Below are positions 37,467 to 49,599 of a stretch of 64,000 bases of DNA, piece by piece. The notes beneath the pieces are model-generated. The model was given only the letters and a program-made list of their open reading frames with translations, was not told the DNA's origin and made no database searches. Origin of the DNA: Histoplasma ohiense (lineage: Eukaryota > Ascomycota > Eurotiomycetes > Onygenales > Ajellomycetaceae). Position 1 is the first letter of the stretch. Each line of letters begins with the position of its first letter. The stretch covers positions 186,001 to 250,000 of the forward strand of contig JAEVHH010000007.1 in the NCBI GenBank assembly GCA_017607445.1. The letters are read 5' to 3'. The position numbers and the translations under genes were made by a program.

Positions 37467-38246
37467 GAAACTAAGTCAAAATGAAAAACTTGCTCAATAA
37501 AATGTAAAAAGAAACTTTTTGCTACAATAATGCAGCTAAAGCTTGAACATGATTATTTTAAATCATATTTAACAAAAATTAGAAATGATTTAGATGATTT
37601 ATGTTCAGATTGTCAGTTATATAAAAATTCAGAGCATCTTCTTTTACTTTGTACAAAGTATACAGAGTTAAGATTGAGATTGAGAGAGAAGTTTGAATTG
37701 AGACAGTTAAATTTAAAACTTTTGTTCAATACAAAAACTGAAAATGAATTCTTGATGAAATATTTAAAAGAATCAAATATTGCAATAAGATTTCAATTGA
37801 ATAATTTGATCTGATAATAAACTCAATTTTTTTCTTTTTTCTTTTATTTCTATATATTTGCTTTAATTTTTGTTTTTGTTTTTATTTTTATTTTATTATT
37901 TTGAAATTTGTTTCATTTTGATTATTTTAATTTTATTTTGTTTTGAGAAGTTTGATTTGTGAATGATTTTTTTTTTCTTTTCTTTTAATAGCTGCTGTTT
38001 TGTTATAATTTTTATTTTATTTATTTTAAATTGAATGTACTGATCTGTTGTCATTCTTTTGATATTCTTTCTTATATTGAATTGTTTGAATAGTTGTTTG
38101 ATTCTGAGCTGGAATTCTGCTATTGCATGTATTAAATTGACTTTGTATATTAGCTTATTCTTAAGTTGAAAAATTCTGAAATATTTCAGATAGATATCAT
38201 AGTCACTGACTGCATACATCTATAATAGAAGAATAATAATAATAAT
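37467..38246 (+). mobile_element. 5'-truncated LINE (non-LTR) fragment inside E4
   Basis: It is flanked by 11-bp duplications ATTGCAGTTCA at 37,456-37,466 and 38,247-38,257 and ends in an (AAT)n tail (38,231-38,246). The homologous position in E3 (about 39,600-39,612) has a single copy of the site, giving an empty-site control. The open frame 37,530-37,814 encodes a Tad/I-like C-terminus, with a Cys/His patch 'DLCSDCQLYKNSEHLLLLC' of the type following the RNase H domain of fungal LINEs. The rest is 3' UTR. Confidence 0.75.
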
Positions 38247-38612
38247 ATTGCAGTTCAATTATAATTTAGATACAATCTCTGAATCTCTTTTCTTTAACTT
38301 CTACATCAAAAATTGTACTCTTAACAAATTCATCATCAACATCATCATCAATAATTTTTTATTAAAAAAGAATATATCAATTTATCAAACAAAGTACACT
38401 GTATTCTTCTATGCAATTTTTATTGTAAAATTTGAAGTTTTGATTGTGTGATTGTGTTTTTCATTTTGAGTTAAGTTTTGTGTTGTTGTAATTTTTTTAA
38501 TCAATATTGTAATATTGATTTCAATTTTCAATATCTGTTTTTCTTTTTTATTGCTTTTACTTCTTCTTCTTCTTTGAATAAGATCTTGATACTAATTTAA
38601 AGTTATGATAGA

Positions 38613-39151
38613 ATGTCAGAATCAGCTGTTTCTGTTACTGATTTGAAGTCTGAAGAGTGATATACTGTCTGTCATTGAAAGCATTTGCTTGAATTGTCTG
38701 AAGAGATTGCAGAATTCTTCAGTATACTTTTACTTTATGAATAATAAACAGATATACTGTTACATCTGTTATATATCAAATAAAAATTATGCTGCTGTAA
38801 GTTTTCTTAAACTGAGATTATTGTGAGTACTAACAGAATACAGATGTCTGAATGTTTTCATGAAATCAGTCAATTTTTAATTGATGAATTTCATGAAATG
38901 CTGCTCTTCAACAAAGTTTTAGATGAGAGATTTATCATATATCAAACTGCTGTTGTGAGATTTGTACTTAATATGCAGATTTATAAGAATATAGATGAGA
39001 TTCTAGAATTCTATATAAACTCTGATAATCTATTATCACAGCAGAATATGACATTTAATTATAGTAGTATTTCAGAAAATATGTTTTTATATTCTGCTAT
39101 TATATCAGTGTCATTCTCACTGAGTAAAGATCTTGATGTGTTATTTGAGTT
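38613..39151 (+). pseudogene. Cargo gene copy 2 (E4), 5' half: Cys-knuckle protein encoded opposite to pol
   Basis: Exon 1 (38,613-38,796) keeps its ATG (MSESAVSVTDLKSEE) but has a 2-base deletion relative to the E3 copy. The intron is intact: donor GTAAGT at 38,797, branch ACTAAC, acceptor CAG ending at 38,843. Exon 2 (from 38,844) is open for about 100 codons (FHEISQFLIDEFHEMLLFNK ... SFSLSKDLDVLFE) until E3 interrupts it at 39,152. The continuation is at 58,506. See the copy at 39,966 for the gene description. Confidence 0.7.
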
Positions 39152-39422
39152 TGTAAGAGATGATTGTAGATATAATTATGAGAGTAGTGTGAAGTACATA
39201 TGTAGAATGTTAAGAAGATAGCAATCTCTATTATTCAAAGCTAATTGCTGATCTTCTAATATCTATAAATATCAGTGAGCATTATATAGATGATCATCAT
39301 GTGCTATGACTGTCTATAATGCTATATACTATATCTCTTCTCATTAATTCTGGTGTGTTCTGTGTTCTTCTATCATCATATAGCTATTTTCTAATATAGA
39401 TATCTCTGTTGTATCTATTACA
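39152..39422 (-). repeat. LTR2, 3' LTR of E3
   Basis: TGTAAGAGATGATTG... to ...CTATTACA, 271 bp, bounded by TG/CA. The same length as its partner at 58,230. The purine-rich minus-strand sequence GAAGAAGAAAGATAAT abuts it on the element side and is a plausible polypurine tract. Confidence 0.88.
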
Positions 39423-39965
39423 ATTATCTTTCTTCTTCAAAGATCTGGTTCTCAGAGCTTCTTACTGTGATGTGTGAAGTTCATAATATGTGCTGCATGA
39501 TTGATATTGTATGAAGTTTGCAGAATTGAGCTGGATTAATTGTCAGAGTTAATTTCAAAATGTTGCTGTTTTGAGAGAATATTTTTTCATCTTTGATGTC
39601 ATTGCAGTTCAATCATGATTTAGACACAACTTCTGAACCTCTTTTCTTTGACTTTTACATTCAAAAATTGTATTCTAACAAAATCATCACCATCATCATC
39701 ATCAATGATTTTTTATTTAAAAAGAATATATCAATTTATCAAACAAAGTATGCTGTATCTCTCTATGTGATTTTTATTGTGAAATTTGAAGTTTTGATTG
39801 TGTGGTTGTGTTTTTCATTTTGGATTGAATTTTGTGTTGTTGCAATCTTTTTGATCAACATTGTAATATTGATTTCAATCTTCAACATCTGTTTTTCTTT
39901 CTTATTGCTTTTGCTTCTCCTTCTTCTTTGAACAAGATCTTGATATTGATTAAAGTTATGATAGA

Positions 39966-41038
39966 ATATCAGAACCAGCTGTTTCTGTTGCTGATTCAGA
40001 GTCTATAAAGAGTGATATACTGTCTATCATTGAGAGCATTTGCTTGAGTTGTCTGGAGAGATTGCAGAACCCCTCAGTATACTCTTGCTTTGTGAATAAT
40101 GAATGAATATACTGTCATATCTGTCATATATCAAATAGAAGTTGTGCTGCTGTAAGTTTTCTTAAACTAAGATTGTTATGAATACTAACAAATTATAGAT
40201 ATCTGAGTGCTTTTATGAAACTAATCAATCTTTGATTGATGAATTTCATGAAATACTGCTCTTCAATAAAGTTTTAGATGAGAGATTTGTCATATATTAA
40301 ATTGCTGTTGTGAGGTTTGTACTTGATGTGCAGATCTATAAGAACACAGATGGGATTCTAGAATTCTATATAAACTCTGATAATCTATTGTCACAGCAGA
40401 GTGTGGCATTTGATCATAGCAGTGTTTCAGAAAGTGTGTTTTCATATTCTGTTATTACATCAGTGTCATTCTCACTGAGCCAAGATCTTGATATGTTATT
40501 TGAGTTGACTGATAATGTAGATGAAGATGAGAAAGTGAATGATTTTATTGAAGTGTTAGAAAGAAATACAGCAGTATATTGCTGTTATTGTATTTGACAT
40601 TTGACAATGTTCTCTCATCATCATTGTGAGTCTACTGAGAGTTGATGCAAAAAATGCAAACACTGTTCAGTGATGAAGCACATCTGTGTTCTGATAAGTT
40701 ATTATTCAAAACAGATGTTTTTACAGTATATAATATTAACTTTCTATTAGATGTCAGTGAATGCTGTTGAATTGACTCAGACAGTTATCAATACTGCTGA
40801 GAATCTAATTGTTGCTGATGTGAATGCTTTGAATGTTAATGTTTTGCAGAACACTGTGACTGCAGTGATTAAATTCTTTACTGTGAAGATTCAGAAGATT
40901 CAATGAGATGATTCTTCTGAGACTCTGACTGAAACAGTGATTGATAAGATCTCAATGATTACATTATCAGTTGCAGCTTTCAAGTCATTGTTGAAATGTT
41001 GTACTTCATCAGTTGAGAAAATTCAGAATAATAAGTAG
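39966..41038 (+). pseudogene. Cargo gene copy 1 (E3): three-exon gene opposite to pol, two Cys-knuckle-like motifs
   Basis: Exon 1 39,966-40,151, exon 2 40,199-40,693, exon 3 40,751-41,038; joins are in phase. Intron 1 has GTAAGT, branch ACTAAC and a TAG acceptor. Intron 2 has ATAAGT where GTAAGT is expected (a GG-to-GA change), branch TATTAAC-like and TAG. Exon 1 carries a first Cys array (SICLSCLERLQNPSVYSC, then YCHICHISNRSC) and exon 2 ends with a second (VYCCYCI, HHHC, CKKCKHCSVMKHIC). Spacing is roughly C-x2-C-x10-C-x6-C-x2-C-x6-C. Exon 3 encodes a helical acidic tail (LTQTVINTAENLIVADV). Damage: start ATG is ATA, plus five or so in-frame stops. The gene is convergent with pol, whose stop lies about 105 bp beyond. 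Family not recognised; nucleic-acid or zinc binding is inferred only from the Cys pattern. Confidence 0.65.
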
Positions 41039-41144
41039 ATTTGTCTTAGTGACAATTTTTTGAATAACACTGATCAAGCTGAGATAGATCTGTTTTTTAA
41101 TCTCTGAGTGAAATAAATATATTCAGCAGTCATTGTTGTTTTCT

Positions 41145-44100
41145 TTATTTTTGTTTATTGACTGACTTTTGATAGATTTTATTAAACTGTTTCAAATACT
41201 TCTGACTGTTCATTAAGTTTTTCTCAGATTCTTAAGAATTATCTGTGTCTGTACAATCTTTTCATTTGATAAGATATTGTGTTTGACTATGATATTGATA
41301 TTTATCTAATATAGCTTCAACTTTTCATTTCTCTTGTGCATCTATAATTATTGATTCTGCTTGCAGAATTTGTCCATCGTGTATGTGATAAGATTCAAGA
41401 AGAGAAACATGAAATACAGAATGAATTTCTTTATATTACAGTGTGAGTTTCAGTTTGTACATCTGTGTACTGCAGATATCAATTATTTGAAAGAGACTCA
41501 AAAATCAATGATCTAGTTTGAGTGAGAATTGCAAGATGAATATATTTTTTACACACAGTATTACTCAGTTCTCTATTTTAAAGCTTTTTGATATATGATG
41601 CTGATCATAATACTTTTTCTCAGCTGCTTTGACAGCTTTCAGATATTCTTGAATCTTATTCTCTATTTGCTTCATCTGTTTCACTTATTTCATCACTGAT
41701 TTTGATACATCTGTGCTTGAGAATTCCACATCTATATGAAGTTCAGTTGATCAGCTGTTCATTGCTTCAGATGATGTCATTTTTATTGATGTGTGGAAGA
41801 TGTTGTTATATACTCATTGTATCAGAGAAATTCATTCTATTCAATTATCTTGCTGATAGCTGCAATATGTGTGAAGATAATGTTCAATTATCTGATTCAA
41901 TTGTTCTGTCTGATCATTGATTTGTGAGTGGAATGCTGTTGATAATTTTCATTGAATATGAAGTAGATAACACAATGTTGATCAAAACTTGCTATTTATT
42001 AATGAATTTTGATTGCTAATAATGTTTGCAGATAGATCAAAGTTCTTTGCAATTCTTCATACAATAATATTCACAAGTTCTTCTGCATCTAGCTCTGAAG
42101 ATGTGGGCATAATTATGACTTATTTGATGAATAAATCAACAAATACAACAATAGCATTATAGATTTGACTTTTCTTTTTATTATCTGACAGATCTTCAAT
42201 AAAGTTCATGCTAATTGTATGTCATTTTTTATCTGACACTGAATGTGATTGTAGCAATCTGTATGATTTGTGCTGTGATATTTTGATACATTGACAAACA
42301 TTGCAAGTTCTCACATATTCTGCAATCTCATTGCTCATACCATGCCACAAGTACTTGTATTTGATCACTTTGATGATTTTGTCACATTCAAAATGGCCAC
42401 TTTGAGAATCATTGTGATTCATTTTCATTATTTCATATCTTACAGTTTTATTTTGTAGTATGTAGACTTTTTCATCTTTTCTGAGCAGATCATCTTTATC
42501 TACTGCTCAGATTGAATGATTATCTACACTAGTGTTATTCATCTCTAGTCTTCTGTGAAGTTCAGATGTGTCAGTGTCTCTATTCTGAATCTGCAGTAAG
42601 AGTTTGATGATAGATTCAGCTATCTCTTCACAATAGACTGTCTTGAACTCAAATATCTTGATGATTAGAATCTGTGACATCAGAATCTCTAGATTTAATC
42701 TTATAACATCTGCAATCTCATTCTCATTCACAGATGTGTTTTTTATTCTGCAGAGATTGTTATCATTGATGACTATAAGTTTTTTCACTCAACAATTTTC
42801 ATTAGTTTGCAGATTTTTTCATATCATCTTGACACATTGATCTAACTTTGTGTTTTCTTTTGTTTTTAGTGATTTAAAAATCCTTTTATGTAGTTTCTTT
42901 TGCAGAGTAGAGAGCTCTGTCAAGAGAGCTGTGTGTTTTACAAAATCTGAGCAATGACTTGATACATCTGTGGGATTATTTTTCTCAGAATGATGCTCTA
43001 TTTCAAAATTGAATGCTGAGAGCATTTCCATTCAGTGAATCTGATGCTCATTTAGCTGCTTTGTTGTCATGAAGCATTGAAGATTGACATGGTCAGATAA
43101 AACAGTTATTGAATGTCTGCTATCATATAAATAGTAACATCATTGTCTGAAAGCTTCTACAATTGGCAATATTTCTAGATCATATATTTGATAATGTCTT
43201 TCTGTTTCTGTGAGCTTTCTAGATCAAAATGTGATTGAGTGTCAGTGATCATTATTCATTAATTGTAATATTACTGCAGCAATTGCAACATCAGATCCAT
43301 CTGTTTCTATACAGAGTTTTCACTGTGAATCAAAGTGAATCAATAATGATGCTTTTGTAAAGCATTCTTTTAACTGCAAAATTGTGTGTTTGCAGTTTTC
43401 ATCTAACTGAATGGATGTGTTATTCTTCCCTCTTTTTGTTTTGTAATCTTTTAACAATTTGATCAGAAGTGCTGTTATTATTGAGAACTTGTATATAAAT
43501 CAATGATAGAAATTGATGAATTCTAGAAATATTTGCAATTTGTTTATAGTTTGCAGTTCTGATCAATCTAGAATTGTGTCAACACAGTATTTCTCAACAA
43601 TAATGCTCTGTGTGATAATCACAAAATTCAAAAATCCAATTTCTGTTGTGTGGAATGTACACTTACTAAGTTTGACATATAGTCTTCATCACTTTAACCA
43701 TTTCAGCATGTTCTTAACATGGATGACATGTTCATCAAGTGTGTTTGAATAGATTATGATATTGTCAAGATAAGCCACACAATATATATCTAAAAGATCA
43801 CTGAGAGCTTTGTTGATATAAGATTGAAAGATCACAGAGACATTGATTAGCTCAAAAAATAAGACTAGATATTCAAAATATTTATATTGTATTTGAAATA
43901 CTGTTTTTCATTCATTCTCTGCTTGTATGTGAATTCTATGATATGTGTCTCTAAGATTCAGCTGTGTATATATTTTGGCATCTGCTAATCTATCAAATAT
44001 TTCACTTATTAAAAGCAGTGGGTATCAATTCTTGACTGTTATTTCATTCAATCCTCAATAATCCACACAAAGACACAGGGTTCCATCTTTCTTTAATGTG

Positions 44101-45464
44101 AATAACACTGACATGCTGGCTGAACTCTTGAATGAATGTATTCAATTCTTCTCTAATGTCTTTTTGATATATTCTTGAAGAACAGAGAGTTCTTGAGGTG
44201 ATAAGTTATATATTAATTGATATGGAAGTTTCTTGTCAGATTTGAGATCTATGACATGATTGTGAGGTGTGTGTTCTATGTCAGATATGTCTTCTTGAAA
44301 TACATCAAGATAATCTTTATAATCATCTGAGATATTTGACTCAGTTGCTGCACTTGCAGCTTGCAATGATAAAGCAGTGAATATAATATTGTCATCATCA
44401 ATTAGTATTGTGAATTCTTTAGCAGTATTCAGATGTATATGATTAATATTTGATGCTTTTCTATAGATTCAGCATCTTTACATCCAATCAATATCAGAGT
44501 TCACAGCTTTCAATCATGACATGCTCAAAATTACATCATATCTGCTAATGTCAGCTTTTTTGAAATGGTGGAATTCTTCTTGAAGAATATGTTTGTCATC
44601 AATAATCTTCATTGCAGCTCTTTGTTGTTTATATGATTTAATTTTATGATTATCAACTGCTTTCACTACTTTTGATTTATCTTCTGTCTTTGAGAAATAT
44701 TTTGATGCTCAGATGTGAGACATGAAGTTCACATCTATATCAGAATTCACTAATGTTCACATCATTGATCATTTCATTTCTGTCAATATTTATATATTCA
44801 TCATCAATAATTGTTTATCTTGCAGTCTAATTGTTCATATTCTCAATGCAGCAGCTGCTTCTACAATTGAAATTGTTGATTTTTTGCTTGTTGAACTTGA
44901 TTGTGTTTTTTGAGATGTAATATTCAACAATCATTTGCAATATGACTCTTCTTATGACAGTGAGAACACTTCTTTATTCAGTTATATTTATTTTTTTTGA
45001 TTTGTTCAGTTGAATCTGTTTGTTTCTCTCATTTTCTTTTGTTTCAACAGTTGCTAGATTTATCAGAACAATGCTGATTCTCTATGAATATTGCAGATCT
45101 TTCTTTGTAAATAGTATATTATTGCTCTGATATATTTTTCTTAAGAGTCTGTAGAGTTCAAAGCAACTCTTTGTAGTTCTGAGGCTCTTGATTTCAACAG
45201 TTGAGTTCTGTGCATAATATCTTCAACATTTTACTACACAAGTTATCCATTCTTTGTTCTTTGCTATATGAAGATAAGTAGTATTCTCAGTTTTCAAAAT
45301 ATTTAGAGAAATTGCATATCAATTGTCATTCTTGTTGCTTTGTATCTTGAAACTTTTGATTCATCAATTGATGCTGATTCTGTGGATTGTTAATTTGCAT
45401 TTCTAGATGTGATAGCATATCATCAAAAGTCAACAGTGTTGCCTCTTCATGTCTCTCATACAAT
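41145..45464 (-). pseudogene. E3 gag 3' end and pol (protease, RT, RNase H, integrase, chromodomain), decayed
   Basis: A zinc knuckle with C-x2-C-x4-H-x4-C spacing (CSHCHKKSHIANDC) lies at about 44,930-44,980. The RT N-terminus is at 44,366-44,142 (DIEHTPHNHVIDLKSDKK). The RT catalytic motif at about 43,760 reads YLDN instead of YxDD. The integrase HHCC finger lies at 42,428-42,222 (HNDSQSGHFE ... CNVCQC). A chromodomain ends the frame (QYLIK, stop, K; then ES-EKNLMN) at about 41,250-41,150, with Trp codons turned to stops. Frames are repeatedly broken by TGA and TAA. This is the oldest-looking complete pol of the nest together with the E4 fragment. Confidence 0.82.
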
Positions 45465-45469
45465 GATAC

Positions 45470-46003
45470 TGTAACGGGCGTACTTCGATTAACGATTTGG
45501 TACTATTCTAATTACAGATTACGAATTGATTAAGAAAAGAAAGAGAAAAGAAATCAGAAGAAAGGGTTGTATGAAGAGGGTTCTTATAGAGGAAAGTTTG
45601 AAGCAGAAGAATATCAGAAGCCACTTCACAGTGAAGCACAGAGCAGAAGAACATTAAGAGATATGTGTAAGAATTGTTAGAGACTACACAAGTGCAGAGC
45701 ATGAGGTGGGGGAATCATTGAGAGCTACACAGAAGAATCATTAGAGACTATATAAGCATGAAACACAGAGCAGAAGAACATTAGAAGCTATGCAGAAGAA
45801 TTGTTAGAGACTATATGAGTGCAGAGCACAGAGCAGAAGAACATTAAAAGCTACACAGAAGAATTGTTAGAAACTACACAAGTGCAGAGCACAGAGCAGA
45901 AGAACATCAAGAATTACACAAGATCACAGCAATCAGAAACAAACAGATGCAGAAGAGGAGTTGATTGTATAAGTTGATTACTAACAGATGCTAATCTGTC
46001 ACA
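45470..46003 (-). repeat. LTR1, 3' LTR of E2
   Basis: TGTAACGGGCG... to ...CTGTCACA, 534 bp. Its outer 60 bases still contain CpGs (CGGGCG, TTCGAT, ACGATT), whereas the remainder is almost free of them. Contains three to four tandem-like blocks of 'AGAAGAATTGTTAGAGACTA' type, about 60-65 bp apart. Confidence 0.9.
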
Positions 46004-49000
46004 TTATCCCTCTCTATCAGAGTGAGTGAGGACTTGTAGATGTTGAGGATGATGGTGTCCTTCAAGATGAATGCAGATTCTCAGATTGGACAATCATATT
46101 CTATTCATTTGACAAGATATTTGCAGCAGCAGTGGTTGATTCTATTGTCAAGAATTGCTTCAATTTCCCACTCAAGTTCATTATCTTCTTCTACAATGAT
46201 GGATGGCTGTCAATTGGAGATTCTCTGGGAGGGGAATGGATCCTCGGCTGTGGATCAGAGCAGGTTCATATGAAAGACATTATAGATGTCAGATGAGGTG
46301 TTGAGTTGATAATCATGTGTGTCTAGCACTTTCTTCACTGTATACTTGATGTGATGATAATCTAACATACATGAGAAGTGATCTGTTCTTATATTCTTGA
46401 GATCTAGTCAGACTTTGTCTTCTACATGATATCAGATTGCAGAACTTCTTCTGATGTTCATTTGATTTTTATAATCTTGCTGAATGCTGATTATTGAAGC
46501 TTCTGTTTATTCACAGACTTTCTTCAGCTTGCTCACAATGTTCTCTGCTGTCTGTATAAGACTGCAGATGTATGTGGTTTCTCAGAGAGTCTTGAGAAAG
46601 TTCAGAACCTCTAAGTTGTATTCATATAGAAAAAAGAATGAGCTTACATCTGTTGTAGTGAAATCTCAACTGTTAATTGTAATTTCAGTGTGTGACAGCA
46701 GATTGCTTCAGTTGTCTTGCACATAATTGCAGAACTTACAGAGAATGTTCTTTACTATTTATATCATTCTCTCAGTAGCTCCATCAGTCTCTGAGTGATA
46801 CACTGTTGATAACTTTCATTCAATTCTTAATAATTGGCATATGCAGACTCAGAGTGCACTGATGAATTGACTGTCTCTATCTGACACAATGAATGAAGAC
46901 AGACTGTGTATATGATAGAACAGGCTTCTGATGAAGGCATCTGCAACTACTTCAGCATTCATCTTGTCACAGAGCTGTAGTATTACATTCTTACTGAGTT
47001 GATTGACAATGACTAGAATGTTTGTAGAATCTCTGCTTTCAGATAAGGAAACTGCAAAATCAATAGCTATATCATATCAAGTTTGATCAGAGACAGATAG
47101 AGACTTCAGCATCTCTTTTCAGTGTTCATGCTATATCATCACTGAGTCACAGTGATCACAGTTGTGTATGAACCAGTGTATGTCTTTCAACATATCTGAT
47201 CAGTAGAATTCTTGAGTGATGATGTTGTACATGATTTTGTATTCTGAGTGTCTGATCATCAGTGAGTTATGAATTTCTTGCATGATTCATGTTTGTAGAG
47301 ATTCTGAATCAGAGATTCATCACCTATCTCAAAAGTGTAAGCAGTTGTCATTGTTGATTGAATATGCTGAGATATTCATTCTTGAGTATACATCTGTGGG
47401 GAATTGAGATGCTTTGCTTTGTATGACTTTGACAGCTTGTTGTCAGAATTCATCTGTCTCTGCTGCTAGTCTTCATTGTTCTTTGAGCAAGGGTTCTTGA
47501 GCTTGGGACTGGTTGATATGTATGCGGGGTTCATCTGGTTGCATAGAACTTTCTATAATTGCAGAGTTGATTAACTGATGCTCTCAGTGTTTCCATCTGT
47601 CATCCAAGTCATCAGATGATATATCTTGTTTTTGATGGAACAGAGCATCTGCAAGAATGTTCTCTACTTCAGATTGATAATGAATTGTGAATGAAAAACA
47701 GCTAAAAAACAATGACCAACACATATGTCTCTCAGTGAGTTTATGAGTGATTGTGAAGTACTCTAGATTCTTATGATTGGTAACAATCTTGAATCTCTCA
47801 ACACTTATGAGTTTGGATTCTCATTTTTTGAAATATTGTATAATTGCTAGAAGCTTCTTGTTGTAGATCTTGTAATTGCATTCAACAGATGACATCTTTT
47901 TTGAGATGAAGGCACAGAGTTGTAGAACATCTTCATTATCATATTGCATCAGTGTCTCATCTACTACATAATCTGAGATGTTCATTTTGAGAATTGTATG
48001 CTTATTCAGATCAAATGATTGCAGCATTGAGATGCTTGTGAACATACACTTCAGCTTTTTGAATGCTGCATCCACTTCATCAGTTCATTGAAATATGGTG
48101 TCTTTTCAGATCAGATCTGTCAGTGGTTGTATGATATCAGAGAAGTCTTTGATGAATCTTCAGTAGAAGTTGATGAATTCTAGAAAGCTTCTAGTCTCTT
48201 TTACTGAGACTGATGTCTCTCAGTTGAGAATTGCTTCCATCTTCTTAGAATCCATGCATACATCTTTTTCAGCTTCAATGATGAATTCTAGATAGATTGT
48301 AGACTTGGTCTCAAAGTTGCATTTGTCAATGTCCACTTGCAGTCTGACTTTATATAGACAGTCAAGCACTTGTTGTATGTGCTTGTGATGCTCAGTGAGT
48401 GATTCATTGATGAAGATCAGAATATTGTTCATGTACACTGAGGTGATCTTGTTGAGCAGATCTTATAGAGCTCAGTTAATGTATTTCTGAAACATGCTTG
48501 AGATGTTCACTAATTCAAAGAGAGTCACTGTCCATTTGTATAATCTGTAATATGTATGAAAAGTGATTAGCCATTCATCATCTTCATTAATCCTTATCTT
48601 ATAGAAGGCTGCAGAGATGTCAAGCTTTGTAAATCATTTTGCTTTTTCTATTTATTCAAGTGTTTTGTTGATGAGTGGAAGAGGATATCAGTCCTTCTGT
48701 GTAATTTTGTTGAGTTCTCAGTAGTCAACACAGAATTATAAGCCTTCTTCTGATTTCTTTGTGAACAGTATAAGTGCTGCAGTGAGTGAGTTGCTAACAC
48801 AAATGAAGTCTTTGTTCAGTAATCTGTTGAGCATTTTTTGTAAAATGAGGAGCTTGTCACATGACATGCTGTAGAGAGAATCTCAGAGTGGTTGTGAATT
48901 CTTACTGTCTTTCTTGATGAGCTTGATTGTATGATCTATGCTGAGTTCTCAGTGAGAGGGAAGCTTTTCAGCTTCTTTTTCATTGAACACATCTGTGAAA

Positions 49001-49599
49001 TCTTTGTATGATTCAGATAGTTCTTTGCATAGTTTCTTGGAGTTCTTGAGTTCTAGTTTCTCTAACATCTTTTTGATATCTGCCATGCTAGTGGTGAACA
49101 CTTGGACATTCTTCTTCTCATATGCTTAGCAGATTAGTAGTTTGTATGCTTCTACTGATATCTGAGTGAGATCAGTGGTTCTATTGACATCTTTCTCATA
49201 AACACAGTCACCTTCTGGAAAAATAAGACAGTGATTGCATGTGTTCAACAAGGTTCCAAATTCTGTGAGCTATGATAGACTGAGTATTAGATTGTACTCA
49301 AGATTTTGTATTTTGTATGTGTATATGTTCTTTTTCTTATGTTCTTCTACATTGATATTAAATCTTATCATGTTGTAGGAGGTGAATTCTCTGAGGCCAT
49401 CAAATTCACTGAGCTTACACAGTTTGAGAAAGAGAATATGCTGAAGCTTATACTTCTTGATCAGCTGAGTGTCTATAAGAGTGTAATGAAGAAAATCACT
49501 GTCTATCATTGCTTGTATGTTGACTAGATTATTTACAATGACAGAGACTATGATTGTGTCTGCTTGCATCTTCTGCTTGAATCTTCAGCTAGCTTTCTG
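45991..49599 (-). pseudogene. E2 pol (protease-RT-RNase H-integrase-chromodomain), decayed
   Basis: The protease region at 49,569-49,270 has the active-site triplet changed from DSG to DSD. The RT motif at 48,438-48,400 reads YMNNILIF: both catalytic Asp are Asn. RNase H at 48,075-47,821 reads KMNISDYVV where E1 has KTDASGYVV, so its catalytic Asp is also Asn. Integrase core and a chromodomain follow (to about 46,030). The frame's stop falls just inside the 3' LTR at 45,991-45,993, as in E1. About 1,200 codons originally. Boundaries of domains are approximate because frames are broken. Confidence 0.82.

Larger units (their letters stand above)
37060..39151 (-). mobile_element. E4: old chromovirus (LTR2 family), left part
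   Basis: Begins with a mutated LTR2 (37,060-37,292) and continues with the region between 3' LTR and pol, colinear with E3. It is interrupted by a LINE fragment at 37,467 and by E3 at 39,152. The rest of E4 resumes at 58,501 (after the GAGTT duplication) and runs to about 59,690, where it is truncated. The two halves join without loss within a conserved cargo-gene exon. Confidence 0.8.

Noticed and set aside
37896..38219. 107-codon minus-strand lysine-rich frame
   Set aside because: Lies within the 3' part of the LINE fragment, opposite to its coding strand; likely a shadow in very AT-rich DNA.
49306..49527. Plus-strand frames such as 49,306-49,527 and 55,059-55,280
   Set aside because: They are antisense shadows of the protease region of E2 and E1, present in both copies only because the elements are homologous.
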